Source: Paenibacillus_G filicis | Lineage (GTDB): Bacteria; Bacillota; Bacilli; Paenibacillales; NBRC-103111 | Direction: 5' to 3' | Assembly: GCF_038070315.1 (NCBI RefSeq) | Contig: NZ_JBBPCC010000010.1 | Location: 186,001-250,000 of the forward strand | DNA: 64,000 bases | Shown: positions 7,589 through 16,328 of the stretch, piece after piece | How positions within the stretch are numbered: the first letter of the stretch is position 1 | Layout of the letters: each line of letters starts with the position of its first letter | Made by a program: the position numbers and the translations under genes | The notes under the pieces: model-generated | Seen by the model: the letters and a program-made list of their open reading frames with translations, nothing else | Database searches by the model: none | Told to the model about the DNA's origin: nothing

Positions 7589-8788
7589 ATGGAACTTATG
7601 CCTACAACCAACCATGACGAGCCGTTTCTCTGGACGCCGGAGGAACCGCAGCATCACCCGGACAGTCCGCTGTCCCGAGCCTTCGCCCAGCCGCTGATGC
7701 TGGGCTTGTTCCTGCCGCTGCAGACTGGAGGCTGGTCCCAATCCACGCTGCCCCGTAGCACGGACTGGACGTTCGATTACAATGCCAGGCTGACTCAGCA
7801 GGCTGAGGCGCTGGGGTTCGACGTGGCCTTTGGACTGTCCCAATGGCTGCCCAAGGGCGGCTTTGGCGGGGAAACCCGCTACCGTGAAAATTTTCTCGAT
7901 CCGTTCGTATCCACGACGGCGCTGGCCGCTGTGACGAGCCGTATTTTGCTGCTGGGCACGATTCACATCCTGTACGGCCCATGGCATCCAATGCATCTGG
8001 CGCGTTTCCTCGCCACGGCCGATCATATCTCGCAGGGGCGGTTCGGAGCGAACATTGTGACCGGGTATGCGGACAACGAGCCCCGGATGTTCGGGTCGAC
8101 CCGCGCCGCTCATGACAAGCGTTACGTGCAATCAGCCGAATTCATCCGCATCTGCAACGCCCTTTGGGCCGGTCATGACAATCTGACCTACCAGGGGGAG
8201 TTTTATTCGCTGGAGCAGGCTTATGTGTCGCCGCGTCCGCGCTACGGCCGCCCGGTGCTGGCCTCTGCTTCGGGATCGCCCGCCGGGTTTGACTATGCCG
8301 GTCGGTACTCGGATATTGTATTCATCTCCAGTCCGGCCGGGGAGAAGCTGGCCGAGGCGCTTCCCAAGCTGCCTGCGCATGTGGCGGCTGTCAAGCAAGC
8401 GGCAGCCTCCCACGGCAGGCAGGTGCGCGTCATTATCAATCCGACGATCATCGTGCGTCCGACCCGCGAAGAGGCCTTCGCCTACTATCAGGCGATCATG
8501 GATCATGCGGACATCGAAGCGATCCGCAGCTTCTCCGCCCGCCACGCCGCCGGCGACAGCCAGTCCTGGCTTGAGCACTCGGCCAGAGGCCGTGCCGTCG
8601 GAGGGCATCTGCACATCGTCGGCTCGCCGGAAGATGTGACGGAGCAGCTGAAGCAGCTGCATGCGACCGGCGTGGACGGCATCCAGATCACGTTCTACGA
8701 TTATGAGCCGGAGCTTGCGTACTTCGGCGAGAGCGTTATTCCTTTGCTGGAGCAGGCTGGGCTGAGAAGGCCAGTGCTTCCTTTGTAG
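7589..8788 (+). CDS. LLM-class flavin-dependent monooxygenase (SfnG/RutA-like)
   Basis: A 399-residue bacterial-luciferase-like TIM-barrel enzyme that should use reduced FMN and O2. Diagnostic regions are LGLFLPLQTGGWSQS, TDWTFDYNARLTQQAEALGFDVAFG, the loop ARFLATADHISQGRFGANIVTGYADNE, and VGSPEDVTEQLKQLHATGVDGIQ near the C-terminus. The pattern is closest to two-component enzymes such as dimethylsulfone monooxygenase SfnG and pyrimidine monooxygenase RutA, which open C-S or ring C-N bonds. A start at 7589 has an AGGGGATGG context; an ATG at 7598 is an alternative. It ends the operon. A flavin reductase is not seen nearby. The subclass and substrate cannot be fixed from sequence alone. Confidence 0.8.
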   Translation: MELMPTTNHDEPFLWTPEEPQHHPDSPLSRAFAQPLMLGLFLPLQTGGWSQSTLPRSTDWTFDYNARLTQQAEALGFDVAFGLSQWLPKGGFGGETRYRENFLDPFVSTTALAAVTSRILLLGTIHILYGPWHPMHLARFLATADHISQGRFGANIVTGYADNEPRMFGSTRAAHDKRYVQSAEFIRICNALWAGHDNLTYQGEFYSLEQAYVSPRPRYGRPVLASASGSPAGFDYAGRYSDIVFISSPAGEKLAEALPKLPAHVAAVKQAAASHGRQVRVIINPTIIVRPTREEAFAYYQAIMDHADIEAIRSFSARHAAGDSQSWLEHSARGRAVGGHLHIVGSPEDVTEQLKQLHATGVDGIQITFYDYEPELAYFGESVIPLLEQAGLRRPVLPL

Positions 8789-8844
8789 CGCTTGCTGTGT
8801 GGCAGGACACAGTTCTGAGACGAAAACCTCTGCATCCGCAAGAA

Positions 8845-8886
8845 AAGGACCTCGGCTTTCCGCTTTTAGACGGGGTCGGGGTCCTT
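8845..8886 (+). terminator. Possible terminator after the catabolic operon
   Basis: AAGGACCTCGGC can pair, with two G-U pairs, with GGGGTCGGGGTCCTT. The T-run is short (CCTTCAAG), so termination would be weak. It sits between the monooxygenase and the converging Rpn pseudogene. Confidence 0.4.
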
Positions 8887-8956
8887 CAAGTTGGCATGAT
8901 TTGGGCTAATGAGCAGCAAACGAATTTAAGGGCTCGGCCGCCTGATTATAGGTTGC

Positions 8957-9665
8957 TTATTTGGGCTTCGCTAGCTCGCGTATTTCTCGCTCGGTTAGCC
9001 CGGAGGCTTTGGCGATGACGGATATTTCCACGCCAAGGCTCAAAAGCTCGGAAGCCATTTGTAGGGCTTTCTTCAGCTCACCTAGCTCTATACCGCGTTC
9101 TAGACCCCGAGCCTCCCCTTCGGCTAGAGCTCCCTCAATCATGGAAGCTTCATCGTGCAGATACTTCTGCCGATCTTCGTACAATCGGCGGGCTTCCTCA
9201 TCCTGACTGAGAAACTCCAAGGTATCCATAGCTTTTTTTAAGACAGGCTCGTTCATCGTCAGCACCTCCCAGTTCGATTTATCGACACCCTTCAGAAAGA
9301 GGAGCCAGTTTACTAAACCGCCGCTTTGAACCGGAACAGCGTGGTGATCCAATTTGGGAAGCTCCAGAACATGTAGCTCTAAATCATCGACGAGCGGAAT
9401 GCCGCTGCGATCTTCTCGTAAATGAAACACGCTGTGGTATTGATCGTTCGGGAGGATGGAATAATTCAGAATATGGATGGCCACACATTTTTTCAGAGTT
9501 TTATAGGACTGGCCCTCTTGCAACCGTCCGCTGTAAAGCTTACTCCAATAAAACAGCGTTCGTTTCTCTGTATCGTACTTATTGAATAATTGCATCTCTA
9601 CATGGATCAGTTCGCCTTCCGAGGTTTTGCCTCGGATATCCAAAATCGAATGTCTGTCTCCGTTC
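8957..9665 (-). pseudogene. Rpn family nuclease/putative transposase, N-terminally truncated
   Basis: The 228 readable residues match the C-terminal two thirds of the Rpn (recombination-promoting nuclease) PD-(D/E)XK family: GDRHSILDIRGKTSEGELIHVEMQ-type core with catalytic D and E-x-Q, then VLELPKLD and a charged C-terminal tail (EGEARGLERGIELGELKKALQMASELL). Full-length relatives have about 70 more residues before GDRHSILDIR. Here a TAA lies ten codons upstream of the TTG that could start translation, and no homologous sequence precedes it. The 5' end was therefore deleted. Rpn proteins are mobile and often decayed. Residual function is unlikely but the nuclease motif itself is still present. 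Confidence 0.75.
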
Positions 9666-9836
9666 CCTATCCATTATATCACGAGGCTGATTCTTTAGAC
9701 ACTTGGGGAGCAGGTCAGTCGCCCCTGGCACCGCGCTTCACGCTCCGCTCGTGATACTCCTATTGAAAAAGTGGCATCCTACCAGTATGATGGATTTCAG
9801 ACAACATAGGAGAGATGCAGGCGGGAGGAGAAGGGT

Positions 9837-11096
9837 ATGACAAGCAAGAAAGGGAGAGCGGGCAACACGGCGGTGATTTCACTGATCGCGATGTTTGCGG
9901 GATTCGTGCTGACGATTCCGTGGGCGTCGAGCATTCCGTGGGTGCGGTTTTTGCAGAGCGGCTTCGAGGCGGGGCTGGTCGGGGGCTTAGCCGACTGGTT
10001 CGCGGTGACGGCGTTATTCCGGCATCCGCTGGGCATCCCGATCCCACATACGGCGCTGCTACCGAAAAACCGGGAGCGGGTCACCGAGGCGCTGGTCAAC
10101 ACCGTACAGAACGAGCTGCTGAGCAAGGAGAGCCTGACCGCCAAGCTGGAGACGCTGCAGATCGGAGAGCGCTTGCTGGAGCTGCTGGAGCGGCAGCTGG
10201 GCACGGAGCAGGCCAAGACGGCACTGATCCGGCTGATCGAGACTGTGCTGGAGCATATACCATGGGATGAGGCGGCGAAGCTCGCCGACCGGGAGATCAA
10301 GCGGTACGCCGCAGAGCTCGACGTATCTGCGCTCCTGCAGGCTGGGATCGGGCAAGCGGTCGCACGCGGGTATGACGAGAAGGCCCTGAACGGACTGCTG
10401 GATCTGGTCTACGATCTGGTCAGCCGTAACGATACACGCAACCGGCTGGGCGCACTGGCGATGAATGCCGTCTCGCAGATGAATACGGGGGGCTTCATGT
10501 CCTTTGCGCTGAATGCCTTCGCCGGCTTCGTGAACGAAGAGAAGCTGGGCAGCATGATTCAGGAGCAGCTGCTGCGCGAGGTTATCCGGCTGAAGCAGGA
10601 GCAGGACGGCAACCGCCGCTGGGTGCTAGCCGAGCTGCGCAAGGCTCTGCAGTCCTTCGGCCAGACCGGGGAGCAGCGTGAAGGGCTGGAGGCATGGAAG
10701 ATCAGCCTGCTCGAGGGCCTGGACCTGACGGATCGGGCGGCTCACGTGCTGGAGGGCATCCGGGAGCGGCTGACGGCGTTTATCCGAGAAGAACGGTTCG
10801 CGGATGAGCACCTGGTTCCTTACCTGACGCGTGCTCTGCATAAGCTGAGGTCGGATGAGACGGCGATGGCTAACATCGAGACGTTTATCCGCCAGGGGCT
10901 GACCCGCTGGATCTCGGATAACCATCATCTGATCGGCAAGCTCATCCACGAGAACGTCGACAAGTTCGACAACGCGACCCTGATCTCCCTGATGGAGGAT
11001 AAGGTCGGCAAGGACCTGCAGTGGATTCGGGTGAATGGGGCGATCTGTGGATTTTTGATCGGTCTCGTCTTATTCGGGGTTCGAGCCTTGTTCTAA
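9837..11096 (+). CDS. DUF445 family membrane protein
   Basis: A 419-residue DUF445 (YjiN/YheB-like) protein. One hydrophobic segment lies at about 12-30 (VISLIAMFAGFVLTIP) and another at the very C-terminus (GAICGFLIGLVLFGVRALF), with a long helical region between them. The segment FEAGLVGGLADWFAVTALFRHPLGIPIPHTALLPKNRERV is the family hallmark. The start follows AGGAGAAGGGT. The function of DUF445 is unknown; the two-TM, helical layout suggests an envelope-associated structural protein. It stands between a pseudogene and an ArsR gene with its own upstream space, so it is likely monocistronic. Confidence 0.85.
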   Translation: MTSKKGRAGNTAVISLIAMFAGFVLTIPWASSIPWVRFLQSGFEAGLVGGLADWFAVTALFRHPLGIPIPHTALLPKNRERVTEALVNTVQNELLSKESLTAKLETLQIGERLLELLERQLGTEQAKTALIRLIETVLEHIPWDEAAKLADREIKRYAAELDVSALLQAGIGQAVARGYDEKALNGLLDLVYDLVSRNDTRNRLGALAMNAVSQMNTGGFMSFALNAFAGFVNEEKLGSMIQEQLLREVIRLKQEQDGNRRWVLAELRKALQSFGQTGEQREGLEAWKISLLEGLDLTDRAAHVLEGIRERLTAFIREERFADEHLVPYLTRALHKLRSDETAMANIETFIRQGLTRWISDNHHLIGKLIHENVDKFDNATLISLMEDKVGKDLQWIRVNGAICGFLIGLVLFGVRALF

Positions 11097-11139
11097 GGCG
11101 TGTTATACTGGAGGTAAACCGGAAGCAGGAGAAAGGGCG

Positions 11140-11511
11140 GTGTTCGAGGTGAACCACATCGTGCAAGAGCAATGCGACGATACCTGTGAGGGGACGCATC
11201 CGCTATCGGAGCTGAAACGCAACCTGATCGGGGAGTCCACGGCGGCGGGACTGGCCGATATCTTCAAGGCGCTGGGAGACCCGACGCGGGTCAAGATCAT
11301 CCACACGCTGCTTCAGCAGGAGCTGTGTGTGCATGACATCACCCAGGTGCTTGATATGGGGCAATCGGCGGTATCCCACCAGCTCCGCTATCTGCGCAAC
11401 CTGCGGATCGTGAAGCGCCGCAAGGAAGGCAAGACCGTCTATTATTCGCTGGATGACGAACATATCGAGCAGATTTTCGTTCAGATGCTTCAACATATGA
11501 AGCATGCATAA
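11140..11511 (+). CDS. ArsR/SmtB family metal-sensing repressor
   Basis: A 123-residue winged-helix repressor: FKALGDPTRVKIIHTLLQQELCVHDIT, then the recognition helix region GQSAVSHQLRYLRNLRIVKRRKEGKTVYYSL. Metal ligands can be proposed at both known positions: an N-terminal C12/C16-EGTH and ELCVHD (alpha3N type), and D-x-H...H-x2-H in the last helix (DDEHIEQIFVQMLQHMKH, the alpha5 Zn/Co site of SmtB/CzrA). It should bind DNA when metal-free and release it on Zn, Cd or Co binding. The GTG start follows AGGAGAAAGG. No efflux pump is adjacent; the CPx-ATPase at 46.5 kb, which has an SmtB-like operator, is a possible target. A terminator follows at once. Confidence 0.85.
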   Translation: MFEVNHIVQEQCDDTCEGTHPLSELKRNLIGESTAAGLADIFKALGDPTRVKIIHTLLQQELCVHDITQVLDMGQSAVSHQLRYLRNLRIVKRRKEGKTVYYSLDDEHIEQIFVQMLQHMKHA

Positions 11512-11518
11512 GGTTTAG

Positions 11519-11547
11519 GCCCGTCTGGGATTCCAGGCGGGCTTTTT
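11519..11547 (+). terminator. Rho-independent terminator after arsR-like gene
   Basis: GCCCGTCTGG pairs with CCAGGCGGGC across a 4-base loop and is followed by TTTTT. Confidence 0.85.
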
Positions 11548-11682
11548 GCTGCTTCCGTCCTGGGTCCGAAGAAAAATACCCCTCGATCGAAGAAATGAAC
11601 ACCTGCCGGAGTGAGAGGACCCTTCGCTATAATCAAGGTATCAAGACGCAAGACAATCCGCTGGAGGCAGGAGGAGAGCAGG

Positions 11683-12492
11683 TTGAACATCTCAATAGGG
11701 GGCTATTCGTTCAACAATCTGTATTTGGAAGGCAAGATGGATGTGTTCGGTTATCTGGAAACGGTCAAGTATCGGTACCGGATGGATGTGGTTGATCTCT
11801 GGAACGGCTTCTTCATCGACCGGAGCGCTACGCCGATCATGACGCTGGCCGACGAAAGCTATATCCGCAAAATCCGCGAGGCGCTTGACGAGAAAGAGAT
11901 GAAGGTCGTCAACTTCGCGATCGACGGGGCGCATATCTGGGACCCGGACCCGGACATGAGACAGAAGCTGTACGAGAATGCGCAGCTGCATCTGCGCGCC
12001 GCCGAGATTCTCGGGGCACAGACCGTCAGGCTGGACACCGGCGGCAACTACAAGGAAGCCGAGCCGCTGAACGACGAGCAGTTCGAATGTATCGTGACCC
12101 GGTACCGGGAGTATGCCCAGCGCGCGGCGGATTACGGCTACAAGATCGGTCCGGAGAATCACATGGGCGCCTCGCTGCTGCCCAAGGAGATGAAGCGTTT
12201 GGCGGAAGCCATCGATCACCCGGCTTACGGCATCCTGCTCCACATGAACCGCTGGCGTGCTGATCAGGAGGAAGGGGACTCGATCGTCGCGCCATGGACG
12301 ATTCACACCCATTTTGACGCGGGCACCGCGTCCGCACCGGATGCTGTGGAACAGATTCAGATGCTGGAAGCGGCCGGATATGACGGTTACTGGGGCATCG
12401 AGTATAACGCTCCGGGGAACCAGTACCTGGAGATGGAGCTGCTGATCGGCAAGGTCAAGAAACTGCTCTCGGATGTTCAAGCTGCGAAATAA
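11683..12492 (+). CDS. Sugar phosphate isomerase/epimerase family protein
   Basis: A 269-residue TIM-barrel protein of the xylose isomerase-like/AP endonuclease 2 family (IolE/IolI type), which isomerizes or epimerizes sugars or inositol derivatives. Recognizable parts are VDLWNGFF, VVNFAIDGAHIWDPDPD, LGAQTVRLDTGG, IGPENHMGAS and WTIHTHFDAGT, which carry the Glu/His/Asp metal ligands. The TTG start at 11683 follows GGAGGAGAG by about 8 bases and gives the conserved start NISIGGYSFNN. It is the first gene of a long sugar operon, followed 36 bases later by a Gfo/Idh dehydrogenase; such pairs commonly act on the same oxidized sugar. A TATAAT at 11628 may be the promoter -10. The exact sugar is unknown. 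Confidence 0.85.
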   Translation: MNISIGGYSFNNLYLEGKMDVFGYLETVKYRYRMDVVDLWNGFFIDRSATPIMTLADESYIRKIREALDEKEMKVVNFAIDGAHIWDPDPDMRQKLYENAQLHLRAAEILGAQTVRLDTGGNYKEAEPLNDEQFECIVTRYREYAQRAADYGYKIGPENHMGASLLPKEMKRLAEAIDHPAYGILLHMNRWRADQEEGDSIVAPWTIHTHFDAGTASAPDAVEQIQMLEAAGYDGYWGIEYNAPGNQYLEMELLIGKVKKLLSDVQAAK

Positions 12493-12528
12493 CGAGGCAT
12501 TTACCCGACGAAGGAGGCAACACGAGCT

Positions 12529-13671
12529 ATGAGTAACCAAGAGAAAGCCCCTGTGCGCATCGGCATCATCGGGGTCGGACAGATCGGCAAGATGCACCTG
12601 GACCGCTACCGGGAGATTCCTGGCGCGCAGGTCGTAGCGGCCTGCGATGTGAACGGAGCGGAGGCGGCGCGCGTGGGGGAGCTGTACGGCATCCCGCACA
12701 CGTACACGGACTTCCGCCAGCTGTTGGAGCGGGACGATATCGACGCGGTCGATGTGTGCCTGCATAATAACTTTCACGCTCCAGTGACGATCGAGGCGCT
12801 CCGCGCAGGCAAGCATGTCTACTGCGAGAAGCCGATTGCCGGCTCGTATGCAGATGGCAAGGCGATGCTGGAAGCGGCGGAGGAGACCGGACGGCTGCTG
12901 CACATCCAGCTCAGCACGCTGTATCGCAAGGAGACGAAGGCGGCCAAGACGCTGATCGACGGAGGCAAGTTAGGCAAGCTGTACCATGCTCGCTCCACCG
13001 GCTTCCGCCGCCGCCATCGTCCTTATGTCGACGGGTACGGCACTCCGTACTTCACCCGTAAGGAGACCGCCGCCGGCGGCGCGCTGCTCGACATGGGCGT
13101 CTATCATATTGCCCAGATGCTGTACCTGCTGGACAATCCGCAGGTGAAGCGCATCTCCGGCAAGGTGTACCAGGAGATCGAGATGCTGGCGGAGCGCCGC
13201 GAGCTGAGCGGTTTCAACGTGGAGGAGCTGGGACTTGGATTCATCAAGTTTGCCGGCGGGCTGACGCTGGACCTGATCGAAGCTTGGGCGGTGCATAGCG
13301 GCAGCTTCGAGGGCGGCTCGGTCTTCGGCTCGCTGGGCGGTGTCCGACTGCCGGCTGAGGGGCCGGGGGGCCAGAAGCAGCCGTTTAGCTTCCACCGGAC
13401 CGAATCCGACATGGATTTGGATAGCACCCTCGATCTCGACCTGATGGATCTGCGCTGGCACCGCATCCGGGAGAACGAGGATGCGTACGACTCGTCGCAG
13501 CATCACTGGATCGCCGCGCTGCAGGGCCGAGTGCCGCTGCTGGCGACCGCAGAGATCGCTCTGCAGACCATGCTGATCAGCGAGGGCATTTACCTGTCCG
13601 ACGCCCAGGACCGCGAAGTTACGGCCGACGAGGTGGCGGCGCTGTCCGTCTCCCAGGCCGTTACGGTCTAA
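12529..13671 (+). CDS. Gfo/Idh/MocA family NAD(P)-dependent oxidoreductase
   Basis: A 380-residue Gfo/Idh/MocA dehydrogenase. The N-terminal Rossmann fold has GIIGVGQIGKMHLDRY at 13-28, and the family catalytic motif HVYCEKPIAGSYADG follows near 96. The C-terminal half has GGALLDMGVYHIAQMLYLL, where D and H complete the active site. Length is typical. The enzyme should oxidize a hydroxyl of a sugar, inositol or glycoside with NAD(P). It sits between the isomerase/epimerase and the MFS transporter, all closely spaced, so the products are likely handled in sequence. Substrate cannot be told from sequence. Confidence 0.9.
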   Translation: MSNQEKAPVRIGIIGVGQIGKMHLDRYREIPGAQVVAACDVNGAEAARVGELYGIPHTYTDFRQLLERDDIDAVDVCLHNNFHAPVTIEALRAGKHVYCEKPIAGSYADGKAMLEAAEETGRLLHIQLSTLYRKETKAAKTLIDGGKLGKLYHARSTGFRRRHRPYVDGYGTPYFTRKETAAGGALLDMGVYHIAQMLYLLDNPQVKRISGKVYQEIEMLAERRELSGFNVEELGLGFIKFAGGLTLDLIEAWAVHSGSFEGGSVFGSLGGVRLPAEGPGGQKQPFSFHRTESDMDLDSTLDLDLMDLRWHRIRENEDAYDSSQHHWIAALQGRVPLLATAEIALQTMLISEGIYLSDAQDREVTADEVAALSVSQAVTV

Positions 13672-13693
13672 ACCTGCAAAGGAGTTTTGCCTC

Positions 13694-14917
13694 ATGGCTT
13701 CAACGTCCGAAATCTTGGAGCAGCACAGCGGGGTTCGTTCGGCCGGCACGATCAAGGGGTTCCACTTCTTCGTCTACGGCGCGATTGCCGTCTACAGCAC
13801 GTACTTTCCACTGTATCTGCAATCGATTGGGATGTCCAAGATTCAGATCGGCGCTCTGCTGGCCGGCGGCCCGTTTATCTCCATTTTGGCCAATCCGTTC
13901 TGGGGCTACTGGAGTGACCGGCTCCGCAACTTGAAGCGGATGCTGCTCTTCATGCTGATCGGCAATCTGATTGTCATGCAGGCGGTGTTCCAGCTCGGCA
14001 GTATCCCGTTCATCTACGGGGCGATGCTTCTGTTCTTTTTCTTCCAGATGCCGCTCTTCTCCCAGACCAACGCGCTGATTCTGAACAGCATCGAGGGGAC
14101 GAAGCAGAAGTTCGGGGCCTTCCGCATGTGGGGCTCCCTCGGGTGGGCGCTGCTGGCGGTCGCTAGCGGACCGGTGGTGACCTGGGTCGGCGTGAATCGG
14201 ATGTGGCTCGTCTACAGCGTGCTGATGCTGGTGTCCATCGGTTTTGCTCTGGCACTGCCTGGAGGGGAGAGACGCAAGAAGGAAGTATTTTCAAATGCCG
14301 GATACGGCAAGATATTTACGAATCGTCCGTTTCTGATCCTTATCATACTCGGGGTGCTGATCTCCGTACCGAATTCCATGAATACGACGTTTGTCACGAT
14401 TTATATCTCCGAGCTCGGCGGCAAGGAAACGCTGATCGGCTGGTCGGCCTTCCTGTCCTCGATCTTCGAGATTCCGATTTTTCTGCTGCTGGACCGTTAC
14501 CTCAAGAAAAGCATCGGCAACCTCGTGGCGGGCCTCATTATCGTCAGCGGACTGTTCGTGCTCCGCTGGGTGCTGATGTCCGTCGCGGTTGATCCGTACC
14601 AGGTGATCTGGATACAAGGGCTGCACTGCCTCACCTTCGGAGGCTACTACTATATCGGCACGCAGCTGACCGCGATGCTCGTCCCGCCCGACTACCGCTC
14701 AAGCGGCCAGGCGGCGTACGCGCTCACCTGGGGAGGACTTTCCGGCATCGTAGCAGGCCTGGCCGGCGGCTGGCTGTTCCAGGAGGCGGGGCCCGTCACG
14801 ATGTACCGCATCGCAGCAGGTATGGCTTTGCTCGGTATTCTAGGCTTCATAGGCATGTTCCGCATCGTCAATCAAAAGGGAGGCTACTCACATGAAAAAG
14901 AAAACGTTAGCCGCTAG
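13694..14917 (+). CDS. MFS transporter (LacY/nucleoside-symporter-like)
   Basis: A 407-residue 12-TM major facilitator protein. The loop after TM2 (FWGYWSDRLRNLKRML) is the classic G-x3-D-R-x-K/R-x-R/K motif, and the N-terminal layout (FHFFVYGAIAVYSTYFPLYLQSIGMSKIQIGALLAGGPF) fits the MFS_1-like/oligosaccharide:H+ symporter branch. It likely imports or exports a sugar by proton coupling. It lies inside an operon that also encodes an ABC importer, so one may be for uptake and the other for a disaccharide or an export product. Its end overlaps the start of the binding-protein gene by 26 bases. Confidence 0.85.
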   Translation: MASTSEILEQHSGVRSAGTIKGFHFFVYGAIAVYSTYFPLYLQSIGMSKIQIGALLAGGPFISILANPFWGYWSDRLRNLKRMLLFMLIGNLIVMQAVFQLGSIPFIYGAMLLFFFFQMPLFSQTNALILNSIEGTKQKFGAFRMWGSLGWALLAVASGPVVTWVGVNRMWLVYSVLMLVSIGFALALPGGERRKKEVFSNAGYGKIFTNRPFLILIILGVLISVPNSMNTTFVTIYISELGGKETLIGWSAFLSSIFEIPIFLLLDRYLKKSIGNLVAGLIIVSGLFVLRWVLMSVAVDPYQVIWIQGLHCLTFGGYYYIGTQLTAMLVPPDYRSSGQAAYALTWGGLSGIVAGLAGGWLFQEAGPVTMYRIAAGMALLGILGFIGMFRIVNQKGGYSHEKENVSR

Positions 14918-16238
14918 CTCGTCCGTCGTTTTGTCCGCCGCTTTGGTACTCAGCGCTTGTGGCGCTACCGATTCGTCCAAGGGAAGCTCGGCCCCCCAGG
15001 CAGGGAAGCCGGCTCAAGCCAAGGAGTTCGAGGTGTCGTTCCGCCACACGCAGATCAAGGATAATGCGAAGAATCGAATGGCGATGTTCATGGATGTGCT
15101 CAAGGAAGTGGAAGGCAATGTGCCCGGTCTGAAGTTCGTTCCCGAGGGCGTGGACGGCACGGTCAACCGCCAGACAAAGCTGAAGGCCGAGTTCGCCGCA
15201 GGCAGCCCTCCCAAGATCTTCGAGGTGTTCGGCGGAAGCGATACGCGGAACTTCGTGAAGACGGGCAACATGCTTGATATTACGCCGATCATCGAGGAGC
15301 TGGGGCTCAAGGACAAGCTGATCGACTTCTCCGAATTTACGGTGAATGGCAAGATCTACGGGCTGCCGATGGCCGGCTCGGTTCAGGGCGTGTTCTACAA
15401 TAAGAAAATCTTCGCCGATCTCGGCGTCGGCGTGCCGAAGACTTGGGACGAATTCCTGGCGATCTGTGAGAAGGCGAAGGCGAAGGGGATCACCCCGCTG
15501 ACGCTCGGCGCGATCGACGCCTGGAGCCTGAACATGATCCCGAGCACGGTCATGGTGCGGCTGGGCGGACCGGAGGTCGTGCAGGGCTTCGTCACCGGCC
15601 AGACGAAGTGGACCGATCCGGAGGTGGTCAAGGGCTTCGAGATGGTCGAGAACCTGATCAAGAAGGGCTACTATACGCAAAATGCGCTCGGGCTGAAATA
15701 TCCGGAGGCGCAGGCCAAGTTCGCCAGCGGCGAGGCGGCCATGGCCTTCGACGGCAGTTGGGCCAACGCGACCTACGCCGACCCGTCCAAGTCTTCGATC
15801 GTGGACAGCCTGGGCTTCTTCAACTTCCCGAACCTTGGCGGCAAGGGAGACAACATGGTGAATGGAGCGTTCTCCAACGGCTTCGGCTTCTCGGCCAAGG
15901 TCGACGAGAACGAGAAGAAGGCGATCAAGGAATTTATCAAGGTGTTCTTCAGCGAGAAGTATCAGAAGCGCCAGCTGATCGAGGACGGCTACTTCCCGGC
16001 GATCAAGCTGACCGACATGAGCGGCGTGAAGCCGATCATTCAGGAAATCAACAAAAGCATCGACGGCTTGAAGCTGTTCCCGGCCTTCGACTCCATCGTG
16101 CAGCCTAAGATCAAGAGCGATCTCGAAGCCGGCATGCAGCAGGTGCTTGGCGGCAAGACCAATATGAAGGCTATGCTGGAGAAGCTGCAGCAGTCTCAGG
16201 AGACCGAGAATAAGAAAAGCGCCGAGCAGGCGAAGTAA
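14892..16238 (+). CDS. Sugar ABC transporter solute-binding lipoprotein
   Basis: A 448-residue extracellular solute-binding protein of family 1 (MalE-like). It starts with a lipoprotein signal MKKKTLAASSSVVLSAALVLSAC with lipobox LSAC. The mature part has typical stretches such as KLKAEFAAGSPPKIFEVFGG, YGLPMAGSVQGVFYNKKIFADLGV and FASGEAAMAFDGSWA. It captures a carbohydrate outside the membrane for the two permeases that follow. It overlaps the MFS gene by 26 bases. The 90-base gap to the permease holds a strong hairpin that may keep this message more abundant than the downstream part. Confidence 0.92.
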   Translation: MKKKTLAASSSVVLSAALVLSACGATDSSKGSSAPQAGKPAQAKEFEVSFRHTQIKDNAKNRMAMFMDVLKEVEGNVPGLKFVPEGVDGTVNRQTKLKAEFAAGSPPKIFEVFGGSDTRNFVKTGNMLDITPIIEELGLKDKLIDFSEFTVNGKIYGLPMAGSVQGVFYNKKIFADLGVGVPKTWDEFLAICEKAKAKGITPLTLGAIDAWSLNMIPSTVMVRLGGPEVVQGFVTGQTKWTDPEVVKGFEMVENLIKKGYYTQNALGLKYPEAQAKFASGEAAMAFDGSWANATYADPSKSSIVDSLGFFNFPNLGGKGDNMVNGAFSNGFGFSAKVDENEKKAIKEFIKVFFSEKYQKRQLIEDGYFPAIKLTDMSGVKPIIQEINKSIDGLKLFPAFDSIVQPKIKSDLEAGMQQVLGGKTNMKAMLEKLQQSQETENKKSAEQAK

Positions 16239-16249
16239 AGGATTCGCAT

Positions 16250-16297
16250 CCCAGGAAGCGGACGGCAGAGCCGTCAAGCGGCGGCCCCCGCTTCCTG
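16250..16297 (+). other. Intra-operon stem-loop between binding-protein and permease genes
   Basis: GGAAGCGG and CCGCTTCC enclose a second stem GACGGC/GCCGTC. No T-run follows. Such stems after a binding-protein gene often protect the upstream message from 3' decay. Confidence 0.6.
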
Positions 16298-16328
16298 CCA
16301 TCATTTCCCCATCCGGAGGCGAACGAAT

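Noticed and set aside
11692..12903. A 403-codon minus-strand open frame across the isomerase and dehydrogenase genes
   Set aside because: It is a shadow of two well-supported plus-strand genes with their own ribosome-binding sites and family motifs.
14907..16304. A 465-codon open frame on the minus strand opposite the sugar-binding-protein gene
   Set aside because: It is antisense to a clear lipoprotein gene and looks open only because of high third-position GC; no start site and a leucine/arginine/histidine-rich nonsense protein.
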